Both the position numbers and the translations under genes were made by a program. Under the pieces are notes generated by a model. That model was not told the DNA's origin and did not search any database. It worked only from the letters and a program-made list of their open reading frames with translations. Of a stretch of 64,000 nt of DNA, positions 36,558 to 48,540 are shown one piece after another. The stretch is taken from assembly GCF_008253865.1 (NCBI RefSeq), contig NZ_CP042331.1, forward strand, positions 4,002,001-4,066,000, in the 5' to 3' direction. Origin of the DNA: Bosea sp. F3-2. GTDB taxonomy: Bacteria > Pseudomonadota > Alphaproteobacteria > Rhizobiales > Beijerinckiaceae. Each line of letters opens with the position of its first letter. Within the stretch, counting starts at the first letter, position 1.

Positions 36558-37673
36558 ATGAAGGTCACGGTCGAACGTTCCACGCTGCTCAAGTCGCTTG
36601 GCCACGTCCATCGCGTGGTGGAGCGCCGCAACACGATCCCGATCCTGTCGAACCTGCTGCTCAGCGCCTCCGAGAACGGCCTGCGGCTCAAGGCGACCGA
36701 TCTCGACATCGAGGTGGTGGAGACGATTCCGGCTGATGCGGCCGAGCCCGGCGCCACGACCGTTCCCGCCCACACCCTCTACGACATCGTCCGCAAGCTG
36801 CCGGATGGCGCGCAGGTCTCGCTCGAGACGACCGGCGACAGCGGGCTCGTGCTGCGCTCGGGCCGTTCGCGCTTCCAGCTCCAGACGCTCCCGGAGAGCG
36901 ACTTCCCCGACATCACCGCCGGCGAGATGGCGCATCGCTTCGTGCTGCCGGCCGGCGAGCTGAAACGCCTGATCGACAAGACCCAGTTCGCGATCTCGAC
37001 CGAGGAGACGCGCTACTATCTCAACGGCATCTATCTCCACACCATCGATGTCGATGGCCGCCCGGTGCTGCGCGCTGTCGCGACGGACGGTCACCGGCTT
37101 GCCCGCGTCGACACCGCCGCCCCGCAGGGCTCGGTCGGCATGCCCGGCGTGATCGTGCCACGCAAGGCCGTCGCCGAAATCCAGAAGCTGCTGGAGGACG
37201 GCGAGAGCGAGGTCGCGGTCGAGCTTTCCGGCTCGAAGATCCGGGTTGCCACCGCCAATGTCGTGCTGACCTCCAAGCTGATCGACGGCACCTTCCCTGA
37301 CTATCAGCGCGTCATCCCGAGCGGCAACGACAAGCTCCTCACCGTCGACAAGGGCGATTTCGCCGCTTCCGTCGATCGCGTCTCGACGATCTCGTCGGAG
37401 CGCGGCCGCGCCGTGAAGCTCTCGATGGCCGACGGGCGCATGACGCTTTCCGTCACCAATCCGGATTCCGGCTCGGCGACCGAGGAGATCGAGGTCGATT
37501 ACGAGGCGAGCCCGCTCGATATCGGCTTCAACGCCCGCTACCTGATGGACATCGCGGCGCAGCTCGATGGCGACACAGCGCTGCTCAAGCTCGCCGATCC
37601 GGGCTCGCCGACCGTGATCCAGGATCGCGAAGGGGCCTCCGCGCTCTATGTGCTGATGCCGATGCGCGTCTAG
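36558..37673 (+). CDS. dnaN: DNA polymerase III beta subunit (sliding clamp)
   Basis: 371 aa from ATG 36558, starting MKVTVERSTLLKSLGHVHRV and IPILSNLLLSA. Three clamp-fold repeats end in the conserved ALYVLMPMRV. It forms the dimeric ring that tethers polymerase. The stop codon is embedded in a palindromic repeat (37671-37723). Confidence 0.98.
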   Translation: MKVTVERSTLLKSLGHVHRVVERRNTIPILSNLLLSASENGLRLKATDLDIEVVETIPADAAEPGATTVPAHTLYDIVRKLPDGAQVSLETTGDSGLVLRSGRSRFQLQTLPESDFPDITAGEMAHRFVLPAGELKRLIDKTQFAISTEETRYYLNGIYLHTIDVDGRPVLRAVATDGHRLARVDTAAPQGSVGMPGVIVPRKAVAEIQKLLEDGESEVAVELSGSKIRVATANVVLTSKLIDGTFPDYQRVIPSGNDKLLTVDKGDFAASVDRVSTISSERGRAVKLSMADGRMTLSVTNPDSGSATEEIEVDYEASPLDIGFNARYLMDIAAQLDGDTALLKLADPGSPTVIQDREGASALYVLMPMRV

Positions 37674-37723
37674 AGCATTGCGCGAAAAAGTGGGTACCGG
37701 TTTTTCGCCCGAGCAATGCTCTA
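37671..37723. repeat. Dyad repeat overlapping the dnaN stop codon
   Basis: TAGAGCATTGC...GCAATGCTCTA outer arms with inner GCGAAAAAGTGGGTACCGG and TTTTTCGC. The first three bases are the dnaN TAG. It may also serve as an RNA 3'-end stem. Confidence 0.8.
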
Positions 37724-37804
37724 GCTTAAAAGAATCGATCACTTTCACCCGTGTTCGGACGATCTCGTCCGAACACGGCGTGATCTGACCGGACCGTCAC
37801 GTCC

Positions 37805-38932
37805 GTGACGGCTGTCGCGCGCCTGATCCTGCAGGATTTCCGTTCCTACGAGGCCCTCGATCTCCCGGTCGAGGGCCAAATCGTTGCGCTGATCGGCGAG
37901 AACGGAGCCGGCAAGACCAATATCCTCGAAGCGCTCTCGCTGTTCACGCCGGGGCGCGGCCTGCGCCGTGCCGAACTCTCGGCGATGGCGCGGCAGGGCG
38001 GCGACGGCTCCTTCGCCGCCTCTGTAACCCTTGCTGATGAGGCGGGCCGGCTCGGCATCGGGCTAGGGCCCCTCGATGCGGAAGGGCGCCGCCCGCGGCT
38101 TGCCCGCATCGACGGCGCCGCCGTCGGTTCGGCCCTCGCCTTCAGCGATTATCTGCGCGTAGTTTGGCTCACGCCCGATCTCGACGGGCTGTTTCGGGGC
38201 GCCGCCGGCGACCGCCGCCGCTTCCTCGACCGGTTGGTGCTGGCGATCGACCCAAGCCATGCCACCCGCTCGAATGCGCTAGAGCGGGCGCTGCGCTCGC
38301 GCAACCGCATCCTCGAGGAGAGCCCGGGGCAGAGCCAATGGCTCGATGCCGTCGAGCGCGAGATCGCAGAGCTCGGCGTCGCGGTTGCCGCTGCCCGCGC
38401 CGAGACGGTGGCGCGGCTCTCCGCCATCATCGCCGAGACGCGCGACGACGCCTCGCCCTTCCCGGATGCCGTGATCGCGCTCGCGGGCGAGATCGACGAT
38501 CTCGTCATGAGCCTGCCGGCCGTCGACGCCGAGGACGCCTATCGCGCGATGCTGCGACAGGGCCGCCATCGCGACCGCGCCGCCGGACGCACCCTCACGG
38601 GGCCGCAGGCCTCCGATCTGGAAGTCCGGCACGGACCGAAGGACATCCCAGCCGGCCAAGGCTCGACCGGCGAGCAGAAGGCGCTGCTGATCGGGCTCGT
38701 GCTCGCCCATGCCAGGCTCGTCGCGGCGATGAGCGGCATCGCGCCTCTCGTCCTGCTCGACGAGATTGCTGCGCATCTCGACCCGCGCCGGCGCTCGGCG
38801 CTTTACGAGGGCCTCACCGATCTCGGCTGCCAGGTCTGGATGACTGGCGCCGATGCCGCCTTGTTCGGCGATCTTCCAGGCGGCGCGCAGCGTTTCGCTA
38901 TCACGCCTGGCCGGGCCGATCCGATCGATTGA
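37805..38932 (+). CDS. recF: DNA replication/repair protein RecF
   Basis: 375 aa from GTG 37805 (MTAVARLILQDFRSYEALDL). SMC-like ATPase with Walker A GENGAGKTNILEAL, the signature GQGSTGEQKALLIGLVLAHA and Walker B LVLLDEIAAHLD. It promotes RecA loading at gaps. Normal position after dnaN. Confidence 0.97.
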   Translation: MTAVARLILQDFRSYEALDLPVEGQIVALIGENGAGKTNILEALSLFTPGRGLRRAELSAMARQGGDGSFAASVTLADEAGRLGIGLGPLDAEGRRPRLARIDGAAVGSALAFSDYLRVVWLTPDLDGLFRGAAGDRRRFLDRLVLAIDPSHATRSNALERALRSRNRILEESPGQSQWLDAVEREIAELGVAVAAARAETVARLSAIIAETRDDASPFPDAVIALAGEIDDLVMSLPAVDAEDAYRAMLRQGRHRDRAAGRTLTGPQASDLEVRHGPKDIPAGQGSTGEQKALLIGLVLAHARLVAAMSGIAPLVLLDEIAAHLDPRRRSALYEGLTDLGCQVWMTGADAALFGDLPGGAQRFAITPGRADPID

Positions 38933-39006
38933 TCGATCGGACCACGTCTTGCGATGGGACCGGCCAAAGCGTTGCTGCTAGCATCGCGAAAAATCGGGAG
39001 ATCCCC

Positions 39007-39621
39007 ATGGAATTCGCCAGCCTTGCCCTGTTCGCCGGCGTCTATTTCCTCGCCGTCGCCTCGCCCGGACCGGCGATCGCGGCCCTGGTCGCACGCTCCC
39101 TCTCCACCGGCTTTCGGAGATCCCTGCCCTTCCTCGCCGGTATGGTCGCAGGTGACCTGGTCTGGTTCACGCTCTCGGCGCTGGGCCTCAGCGTGCTGAT
39201 GCAGAGCTTCCACGGCATCTTCGTCGCGATCAAATATGCCGGCTGCGCCTATCTCATCTATCTCGCCTTCAAGGCCTGGACGGCTCCGGCCGAAGCGCCA
39301 AAACCTTCCGCCGCGGCGCGCGGCGAGGGCGCCCGCCTGTTCATGGGCGGTATCGCGCTGACGCTCGGCAATCCGAAGGTGATGGTGTTCTTCCTGTCGA
39401 TCCTGCCGTTGGTCATCGATCTCAACACCTTGACCCCGCTCGCCTATCTGGAAGTCATGGCGCTGATCGCGCCGATCCTCGGCGGGACGATGCTGGCCTA
39501 TGCCTATACAGCCGACCGAGCCCGGCGCCTCGTTGCCAGCCCGCGCGCCATGCGCTGGATCAACCGGGTGACCGGCGGCGTGATGGCAGGGGCGGCCGCC
39601 GCGATCGCGACGCGGAGCTGA
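39007..39621 (+). CDS. LysE/RhtB-family amino-acid exporter
   Basis: 204 aa from ATG 39007. It has the family start FLAVASPGPAIAALVARSLS, TGFRRSLPFLAGMVAGDLVW and LTLGNPKVMVFFLSILP, and six hydrophobic helices. An inner-membrane exporter for amino acids such as lysine, threonine or homoserine lactone; substrate unknown. Confidence 0.92.
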   Translation: MEFASLALFAGVYFLAVASPGPAIAALVARSLSTGFRRSLPFLAGMVAGDLVWFTLSALGLSVLMQSFHGIFVAIKYAGCAYLIYLAFKAWTAPAEAPKPSAAARGEGARLFMGGIALTLGNPKVMVFFLSILPLVIDLNTLTPLAYLEVMALIAPILGGTMLAYAYTADRARRLVASPRAMRWINRVTGGVMAGAAAAIATRS

Positions 39622-39627
39622 TCGGCT

Positions 39628-39981
39628 ATGCTTCTAACCGCCGGCCTCCTCGATCTCGGCTTCGCCCTGTTCCACGCCGCCTTCTGGCGACTCTTCGGCT
39701 GGCCCGCCAGCCTCGAAGCCTCCGGCCGCCTGAACACGGCGATCACCCAGACACTCAACGCGATGCTGATATTCGTCTTCCTCGCCTATGGGGCGGCGCT
39801 GATCTGGCAATCCGGGCAGGCCAGCGTGCATCCGCTGCTGCCGCTGGCCGGTGCCGGCTTCTGGAGTTTGCGGCTCGTCCTGCAATTCGTCTGGTTCGAC
39901 CTCCGACCCTGGCCGTCCAAGCTGATCGCAGCGGTTTTCGCGCTGGCAGCCGTGGTTCATCTGCTGGCCGCCCAAGGCTAA
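39628..39981 (+). CDS. Small four-helix membrane protein
   Basis: 117 aa from ATG 39628, 6 bp after the LysE-type gene. Hydrophobic segments at about residues 5-22, 42-63, 70-90 and 97-115, with FALFHAAFWRLFGWPASLE and QFVWFDLRPW. I do not recognise a named family. The tight spacing suggests co-transcription with the exporter. Confidence 0.75.
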   Translation: MLLTAGLLDLGFALFHAAFWRLFGWPASLEASGRLNTAITQTLNAMLIFVFLAYGAALIWQSGQASVHPLLPLAGAGFWSLRLVLQFVWFDLRPWPSKLIAAVFALAAVVHLLAAQG

Positions 39982-40003
39982 AACCTTCCACATCTTCACG
40001 CGC

Positions 40004-40030
40004 GTCATCCCGGGGTTGACCCGGGATGAC
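40004..40030. repeat. Short palindromic repeat, GTCATCCCGGG type
   Basis: GTCATCCCGGG-GTTGA-CCCGGGATGAC: a perfect 11-bp inverted repeat with a 5-nt loop, the minimal form of the family, 22 bp after the small membrane protein gene. Confidence 0.85.
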
Positions 40031-40112
40031 GGCGTGGTTCCGGGCAACATCAGCACAGCTTTGGCAGCAGAAAGACTGGCCAAGCGCGCCCGGCTGCGGC
40101 ACATCCCTTTCC

Positions 40113-41951
40113 ATGTCGCAATCCCGCGAATCAGAAGCCCGCGCAATCCTCAAATCGGTGTTCGGCTATGATGATTTCCGCCCCGGCCAGTGGGAGGTGA
40201 TCGAAGCCGCGCTCACCGGGCGCGATGTCTTCGCGGTGATGCCGACCGGCTCCGGCAAATCGATGTGCTACCAGCTTCCGGCGCTGGTCGCAGGCGGCCT
40301 CACCCTCGTCGTCTCGCCGCTGATCGCGCTGATGCGCGACCAGGTCGGCCAGCTCGTCCGCGCCGGCGTGCCGGCCGCCTCGCTCAATTCGATGAACAGC
40401 GAGGCGGAGGCGGCGCAGGCCTGGGACAGGCTCAATGCCGGCGATCTGCGCCTCCTCTTCGTCTCGCCCGAGCGGCTGGCGGGCGAGGGGCTGGTCTCGC
40501 GCCTGAAGCGCATCGGGGTGACGCGGCTCGCCATCGACGAGGCGCATTGCGTCTCGCAATGGGGCCATGACTTCCGCCCGGAGTATCGTCTGCTGGCCAA
40601 GACGCGCGAGGCGCTGGGCGGCGTGCCGGTGACGGCACTCACGGCCACCGCCGACCGGCAGACCCAGGCCGACATCGCGAGCCAGCTCTTCCCGCAACCG
40701 CCGCAGATGGTGGTGCATTCCTTCGACCGGCCGAATTTGAAGCTCGCCTTCGCACCGAAGGAGCAGCCGCGCCGGCAGATCGACGACTTCCTGCGCCGCC
40801 ACCGCAACGGCTCCGGCATCGTCTATTGCTCCTCGCGCAGCAAGACCGAGAGGCTCGCCGAGGGGCTGCGGGACAAGGGCTGGAACGCGCTTGCCTATCA
40901 CGCCGGGCTGGAGCAGGCGGAGCGCAACCGCAACCAGGACATCTTCCTGCAGGAGGACGGGGTGGTGGTCTGCGCCACCATCGCCTTCGGCATGGGCATC
41001 AACAAGCCGGATGTCCGCTTCGTCGTCCATGCCGACATGCCCGGTTCGATCGAGGGCTACTATCAGGAAATCGGCCGCGCCGGTCGCGACGGGCTGCCGG
41101 CCGATACGCTCACCCTCTACGGCGTCGACGACATGGCGCTGCGCCGCCGCCAGATCGACGAGAAGCCGATCGACGACGAGCGCAAACGCATCGAGCACAA
41201 GCGCCTCAAGGCGATGATCGACCTCTGCGAGAACGCGCTGTGCCGACGCAGTGCGCTGCTCGCCTATTTCGGCGAGGAGACTCCGCCCTGCCGGCACGGG
41301 CAGGCGCCGTTCCGCTGCGATCTCTGTGGCACGGAGGCGCCTGCACTGCAGGACGCGACGCTCGATGCGCGCAAGCTGCTTTCGGCCGTGATCCGCTCCG
41401 GCGAGCGCTTCGGCGCCGGTCATCTCGCCGATATCCTGACGGGGACGACGACCGAGGCAATCCGCCGCCAGAACCATGACGGGCTGAAGACCTTCGGTGT
41501 CGGTGCCGACAGGCCCAAGGCCGCCTGGATGGGGCTGACGCGCAAGCTCTTCGCCGCCGGGGCTCTGGCTGAAGCCAGCGCCGAGCATGGCGGCTTTCGG
41601 CTGACGCCGAAGGGCGAAGACATCCTGTTCGGCCGCGAGGCAGTCGCGCTCAGGGCCGATCCCTTCGCCGAGCGCCGCTCCCGCCGTGGGGAACGCGAGG
41701 CAGCACGCGCCGACGGCCTGGACGAAGGCACGGCCGCCCTGTTCGAGCATCTGCGCAAGCTCAGGCTGCAGCTCGCCCGCGAGGAGGGTGTCGCCGCCTA
41801 CATCATCTTCACCGACCGGACCCTGATCGCGATGGCGCGCGAGCGCCCCCTCGGCCTTGACGAGATGCGCGCGATCGAAGGCGTCGGCGAGCGCAAGCTC
41901 ACGCAGTATGGCGAAGCCTTCCTCGAAGCGATCGCGAGTTTTCCCGGCTGA
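40113..41951 (+). CDS. recQ: ATP-dependent DNA helicase RecQ
   Basis: 612 aa from ATG 40113. The helicase core has Walker A MPTGSGKSMCYQLPAL (about residue 43), the DEAHC box (about residue 141), TALTATAD and the motif VI region QEIGRAGRDG. The RQC zinc-binding cysteines are visible (CENALCRRS, CDLCG) and a C-terminal HRDC domain (LRLQLAREEGVAAYIIF) ends the protein. It unwinds recombination intermediates in the RecF pathway. Its position between recF and gyrB is noteworthy. Confidence 0.97.
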   Translation: MSQSRESEARAILKSVFGYDDFRPGQWEVIEAALTGRDVFAVMPTGSGKSMCYQLPALVAGGLTLVVSPLIALMRDQVGQLVRAGVPAASLNSMNSEAEAAQAWDRLNAGDLRLLFVSPERLAGEGLVSRLKRIGVTRLAIDEAHCVSQWGHDFRPEYRLLAKTREALGGVPVTALTATADRQTQADIASQLFPQPPQMVVHSFDRPNLKLAFAPKEQPRRQIDDFLRRHRNGSGIVYCSSRSKTERLAEGLRDKGWNALAYHAGLEQAERNRNQDIFLQEDGVVVCATIAFGMGINKPDVRFVVHADMPGSIEGYYQEIGRAGRDGLPADTLTLYGVDDMALRRRQIDEKPIDDERKRIEHKRLKAMIDLCENALCRRSALLAYFGEETPPCRHGQAPFRCDLCGTEAPALQDATLDARKLLSAVIRSGERFGAGHLADILTGTTTEAIRRQNHDGLKTFGVGADRPKAAWMGLTRKLFAAGALAEASAEHGGFRLTPKGEDILFGREAVALRADPFAERRSRRGEREAARADGLDEGTAALFEHLRKLRLQLAREEGVAAYIIFTDRTLIAMARERPLGLDEMRAIEGVGERKLTQYGEAFLEAIASFPG

Positions 41952-42066
41952 GCCGGCACGGCGGTGATCAGCCGCCTCCGAATGCGGGTTGGATCGAGCC
42001 ACCGGATAGGGCATCCTGTTCCGGCAGGGCGCCGGCGGACGCGTCCGACGCGAGGCCGAAAGGTCC

Positions 42067-42999
42067 ATGGACAGCATCTACGACGCGTTCACCGACCTGG
42101 TCGAACATTCGGACGTCCTGCTTGCGGTCTATGACGAGACCGACCGTCTGCGCGTGGCCAATGACGCCTTCCGGCGGACCTTCCATCTCGCGGCCGGCGA
42201 AACCCCGACATGGATCGAGATCATGCGGCGCAACCACGCCGCCTTCAAAGGCACGGCGATCCAGGCTGCCGATCTCGAGGCCTGGCTGATCTCGACCCAG
42301 TCGCGGCGCGGCAAGACACCGTTCCGGGCCTATGAAACCGATCTCGTCGACGGGCGCTGGCTGTGGATGACGGAAACCGTGCGCCCGAATGGCTGGATGC
42401 TCTGCATCGCCAACGAGATCACCGATCTGCGCCGCGAGGAAAGGCTGCTCCGGCAGGACCGCGACCTGGCGATGCGCGCGGCCCAGACCGACGAGCTCAC
42501 CAGCACGGCCAATCGCCGCTTCGTCTTCGGGCGGCTCGAAGCGCTGATCAGCGCGGCTGCGCTCGTGCCCGACAGTGCGCTCAGCGTCTGCGTGTTCGAC
42601 ATCGATCTGTTCAAAAGCATCAACGACCGCTTCGGGCACCAGGGCGGCGACATGGTGCTGCGCCATTTCACCAATCTCGTGCATCGCGTGATCCGGCGGA
42701 CCGACTGCTTCGGCCGGATCGGCGGCGAGGAATTCATGCTGGTCATGCCGGGCTCGCCGGCAGAGAATTCCCTGGTCTTTGTCGAGCATCTGCTGGCGGA
42801 AGCACGTTCGGCGTACCCTTTGCCCGATCGGCCGGCGGTGACCTATACCTGCTCGGCCGGCATCGCCACCTACCAGCCCGGCGACACCGCCGTGAGCCTC
42901 TATGGTCGCGCCGATTGCGCGCTCTATCGCGCCAAGACCGAAGGCCGCGACAGGGCGCGGCTCAGCCTGGAAACACTGCCCCTCGCCGAGCAATCCTGA
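42067..42999 (+). CDS. Diguanylate cyclase with N-terminal PAS-like sensor
   Basis: 310 aa from ATG 42067. Residues about 10-125 resemble a PAS domain (VLLAVYDETDRLRVANDAFR). The GGDEF domain (about 140-305) has VFDIDLFKSINDRFGHQGGD and the active-site GGEEF. An RxxD inhibitory site (RRTD) lies five residues before it. The enzyme should therefore be active and product-inhibited, making c-di-GMP in the cytoplasm. No transmembrane segment. Confidence 0.92.
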   Translation: MDSIYDAFTDLVEHSDVLLAVYDETDRLRVANDAFRRTFHLAAGETPTWIEIMRRNHAAFKGTAIQAADLEAWLISTQSRRGKTPFRAYETDLVDGRWLWMTETVRPNGWMLCIANEITDLRREERLLRQDRDLAMRAAQTDELTSTANRRFVFGRLEALISAAALVPDSALSVCVFDIDLFKSINDRFGHQGGDMVLRHFTNLVHRVIRRTDCFGRIGGEEFMLVMPGSPAENSLVFVEHLLAEARSAYPLPDRPAVTYTCSAGIATYQPGDTAVSLYGRADCALYRAKTEGRDRARLSLETLPLAEQS

Positions 43000-43125
43000 C
43001 GCGACGACGGCGCCCCCTGCGTACGCGCACGCGTAGGCGCGTGAAAAAGCCATCGTCTGTCCCTATATTGTCTTCTCGAATCAGGATCACTGCGGGCGCT
43101 CGCTCGCCCGTTCAAGGACGACTTC

Positions 43126-45549
<2,424 letters not shown>

Positions 45550-45773
45550 AACTCTGGCTAGCTATGCTTCGATATTCCTGATCGGCGGCGTAGCGGCGAC
45601 GTTGGGGCTGTGGATGGTTACGTCAGAACGCGACGTTTCGCCCTCCGCGCAATTGTAGGCTGAGACATTGCCCATAGTGCGGGGTCGTCCAGCTCCGCAC
45701 CCCCATCAAGTGCCGCGTAAGGCAGATCCCAAGCCCCCGTTCCGGCTCTCATGTCCGCTTTCGGGCGGCGAAG
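45550..45773. other. gyrB downstream gap before IS-A1
   Basis: No complete gene. In the +1 frame relative to gyrB there is a stretch encoding a hydrophobic helix (ASIFLIGGVAATLGLWMV) ending at a TAG near 45658, but without a start codon. It may be a remnant of a gene disrupted by the IS110-type insertion. No terminator was recognised. Confidence 0.35.
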
Positions 45774-46962
45774 CAATGTCCGGAAGTGATGCTGTGGACG
45801 GCTCTCCAGCCCCGCGGGAGCATAAGCTCTCGCAGAGATGGAGGAGAGCATGGATCAGGCAATCACGATCGGGTTGGACATCGCGAAGTCGGTCTTTCAG
45901 GTTCACGGTGTCGACCGGAGCGGCACAGTCGTGGTCCGGCGGCAGGTTCGGCGAGCGCAACTCCTTCCGTTCTTCGCCAAGCTGCCGGCTTGATCGGGAT
46001 CGAGGCGTGTGCCACGGCGCATCATTGGGCGCGCGAGCTGATCAAGCTCGGCCACCAGGTCCGGCTGATGCCGCCGAGCTAGGTGAAGCCGTATGTCAAG
46101 CGGCAGAAGAATGATGCGGCCGATGCGGAAGCGATCTGCGAAGCCGTGACCCGCCCGACCATGCGCTTCGTCGAGGTGAAGAGCGTCGATCAGCAGGGCA
46201 TCCTGGTGCTGCATCGTGTTCGGCTCATGCTCATGCGCCAGCGCGTCCAGCTGTCGAACGCGATCCGAGGCCACATGGCGGAGTTTGGGCTGGCGGCGCC
46301 GATCGGGAGGGAAGGTCTGGGGGCTCTCATCAGGCTCATCGCCGACAAAGACGAGCGTGTGCCCGCCGAGGCGCAGATGTGTCTTGGAAGGCTGGCTGCT
46401 CAACTCGCGCTGATCAACGATCAGATCTTGGAAACGGATCGCCGGATCAGAACGAACGCCCGCGCGACCGAGATCGGCCGCAGGCTGATGGGTGTGCCGG
46501 GCGTCGGTCCTCTCCTGGCGAGCGCTCTCGTAGCCACCATACCGGATCCCAAAGCGTTTCGGTCAGGCCGAAACTGGGCGGCATGGATCGGCCTCGTGCC
46601 TCGGCAGAACTCAAGCGGCGGGAAGGAGCGCCTGGGCGGCATCACCAAACAGGGCGACCGTTACCTGCGCCAGTTGCTGGTTGTCGGGGCTCTGGCTGTC
46701 GTGCGCTACGCGCAGCGGAACGGAACGCGGCGGCCATGGCTGGTCCAACTGTTGGCCCGGCGAACGACAAAGATCGCGACCGTCGCCTTGGCCAACAAAA
46801 CGGCCCGGATGGTCTGGGCGATCATGACCACCGGTGAGGCCTATCGCGAGCCGGTCTCGCGGGCCGCATAGAGATCAGGCGAACCGCACCGACGAGCTTG
46901 GGAAGGGCGAAACGAACGTAACGCAGCCAGCCGGTCGAACCGAAGAACGGGAAAACCCACAC
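45774..46962 (+). mobile_element. IS-A1, degenerate IS110-family element
   Basis: Left limit set where similarity to IS-A2 begins (ATGTCCGGAAGTGATGCTGT; IS-A2 has the same at 56927). Right limit set where exact identity between the two IS-B copies begins. Contains a broken transposase gene. IS-A1 and IS-A2 are related but clearly diverged, including their 3' ends (ATCAGGCGAACCGCACCGAC shared). Confidence 0.65.
45850..46871 (+). pseudogene. IS110-family transposase, frameshifted with internal stop (IS-A1)
   Basis: The frame opens MDQAITIGLDIAKSVFQVHG and hits TGA at 45991. Compared with IS-A2, 4 bases are missing there. The protein continues in another frame (LIGIEACATAHHWAREL) and meets TAG at 46080-46082, where IS-A2 has a Tyr codon. 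It then runs intact from 46083 to 46871. The DEDD residues (Asp in GLDIAKS, Glu in IEACA, Asp pair in KNDAADAE) and the Ser of QNSSGGKERLGG are still present. Not translatable as one protein. Confidence 0.85.
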
Positions 46963-47114
46963 GCGCCACAGCGCCTTCAAGCGCGCGGTTTTGGTCGGGA
47001 CCCGTCCTCGCGGAAGGCATTATGGCCAGCGGCTTTATGTGCCGCACCAACAGATCCCATGATTGCGGCGCAGGCGGATACGCTGCGTCATCCAAAAGAG
47101 AGGGATCCCCGGCC

Positions 47115-48272
47115 ATGTCGCAGTCATCCAACACTCTCGGCCCTGTTCATTACGATGGAACGCTCGTGCTCGCGATCGAGCTGAGTAGCAAGAGTTGGGT
47201 TCTGGCGGCGCAGATCCCCGGTCTTCCGCAGACGCGGGCGAAGCGCACCATCGATCCGGACAAGCTCGCCCTTCAATCCGCGATCGACGGCTACCGCGCT
47301 CGTGCGGCTGCTGCCGGCCACTCGGTCGACCGGGTCATTGCGACCTATGAAGCCGGGTGGTCCGGGTTCTGGCTGGCAAGATGGCTCATCGCGATGGGCG
47401 TAGAGGTCCATGTCATCCAGCCTTCGAGCGTGCCCGTGGATCGGCGTATGCGCCGCGCGAAGTCCGACGGCATCGATGCCGAATTGCTCCTGCGCACGCT
47501 GCTCGCATGGCTCCGCGGCGAACCCCGCGTCTGTTCGATGGTGCCGATCCCTGATGAAGTCGACGAGGATGCCCGGCGCTGCGTCCGGGAACGGACCGAG
47601 CTGGTCTCCGAGCGTGTTGGCCTTGTCAACCGGATCGGTGCTGTTCTGGCGACGCTCGGAGCCGGCGACTACAATCCCCTTCTCCAAAATCGCCGCCGCC
47701 GGCTGGCTGAGCTGCGGACCGGGCTTGGCAAGCCGCTCCCGCCAAACGCGCTGGCCAAAATCGAACGATTGCTCACCAGGTTGGAACTTGTGATCGCGCA
47801 AATGGCGGAGTTGGAGCGCGACCGCGATGCCGTTGCCGAGGCCGTTGCGCCAGACGAAGGCGGCAAGATGATCCAGCAACTTTGCAGCCTGCGCGGCATC
47901 GGTGTGCAAAGCGCGACCGTGCTGGTCCGCGAGGCCTTTGTGCGCCGCTTTGCCAACGGGAAGGCGCTTGGCTCATACGCCGGTCTTGCTGCGACTCCGT
48001 ACAGCAGCGGCGGGATCGAGCGCGAGCAAGGGATCGGAAAAGCTGGCAATCGACGGCTCAGAACCGTGATGGTCGAGCTCGCCTGGCTCTGGCAGCGCTA
48101 TCAGCCTGGTACAGCGCAAGTGGCCTGGTTCCGCGATCGCGTCGGCTCAACCGGCCGGCGTGTCCGCAAAGTGATGGTGGTCGCCCTCGCGCGCAAACTC
48201 CTGATCGCCCTGTGGAGGTTTGTCATTGACGGTATCGTGCCCGAGGGCGCGATCATGAAGCCCTCGGCGTAG
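47115..48272 (+). CDS. IS110-family transposase (IS-B1)
   Basis: 385 aa from ATG 47115. N-terminal RuvC-like DEDD domain: first acidic residue in LAIELSSKSW (Glu in place of the usual Asp, as in a known subgroup), Glu in TYEAGWSGFW, and the Asp pair in KSDGIDAELLL. The C-terminal transposase-20 domain has LRGIGVQSATVLVREAF and the catalytic Ser in TPYSSGGIEREQGIG. Family members recombine DNA under guidance of a non-coding RNA encoded in the element's ends. Intact and probably functional. Confidence 0.93.
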   Translation: MSQSSNTLGPVHYDGTLVLAIELSSKSWVLAAQIPGLPQTRAKRTIDPDKLALQSAIDGYRARAAAAGHSVDRVIATYEAGWSGFWLARWLIAMGVEVHVIQPSSVPVDRRMRRAKSDGIDAELLLRTLLAWLRGEPRVCSMVPIPDEVDEDARRCVRERTELVSERVGLVNRIGAVLATLGAGDYNPLLQNRRRRLAELRTGLGKPLPPNALAKIERLLTRLELVIAQMAELERDRDAVAEAVAPDEGGKMIQQLCSLRGIGVQSATVLVREAFVRRFANGKALGSYAGLAATPYSSGGIEREQGIGKAGNRRLRTVMVELAWLWQRYQPGTAQVAWFRDRVGSTGRRVRKVMVVALARKLLIALWRFVIDGIVPEGAIMKPSA

Positions 48273-48540
48273 ACCATCTCCGAGATCGGGCTGCACTGCT
48301 ACGGCATTGCGGCCCGGTGATCCGAGGGAACGTCGCCGTTGTTCGGCGTGGCGCCTGGCGCCGTCTTCACAGAGTGGTGCCGTTCCTTTGGAGCTCTCCC
48401 GTCCCGTATGCGGGACAGTGGTCGGGATCGCCATCCCGCCGGATGTGAGGTTTGCAGGCAGGTCCTGCCGCGAGAGAGCTCACCTCGGTTCATGATCGGA
48501 AAAAACCGTTGACCGGAGAATCATCATGTGAGGTCGAACA
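48273..48540 (+). ncRNA. Candidate guide (bridge/seek) RNA region in 3' end of IS-B1
   Basis: Non-coding 3' region with consecutive perfect hairpins: GTCCCG-TATG-CGGGAC (48401-48416), GGGAT-CGCC-ATCCC (48424-48437) and GGCAGG-T-CCTGCC (48457-48469), preceded by a GGCGCC-T-GGCGCC element. This density of short stems is unlike the surrounding DNA and is identical in IS-B2. IS1111-group members carry their guide RNA downstream of the transposase. Assignment is inference. Confidence 0.4.

Noticed and set aside
40131..42077. A 648-codon minus-strand frame opposite recQ
   Set aside because: Antisense shadow of a clearly conserved helicase gene.
45618..45851. Minus-strand open frame before IS-A1
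   Set aside because: It spans the IS left end and has no homology; it overlaps the upstream region shared by both IS-A copies.
47115..48272. Programmed frameshift of the IS-B transposase
   Set aside because: The IS-B transposase is one uninterrupted frame; only the IS-A copies need several frames, and their breaks differ, which indicates decay.
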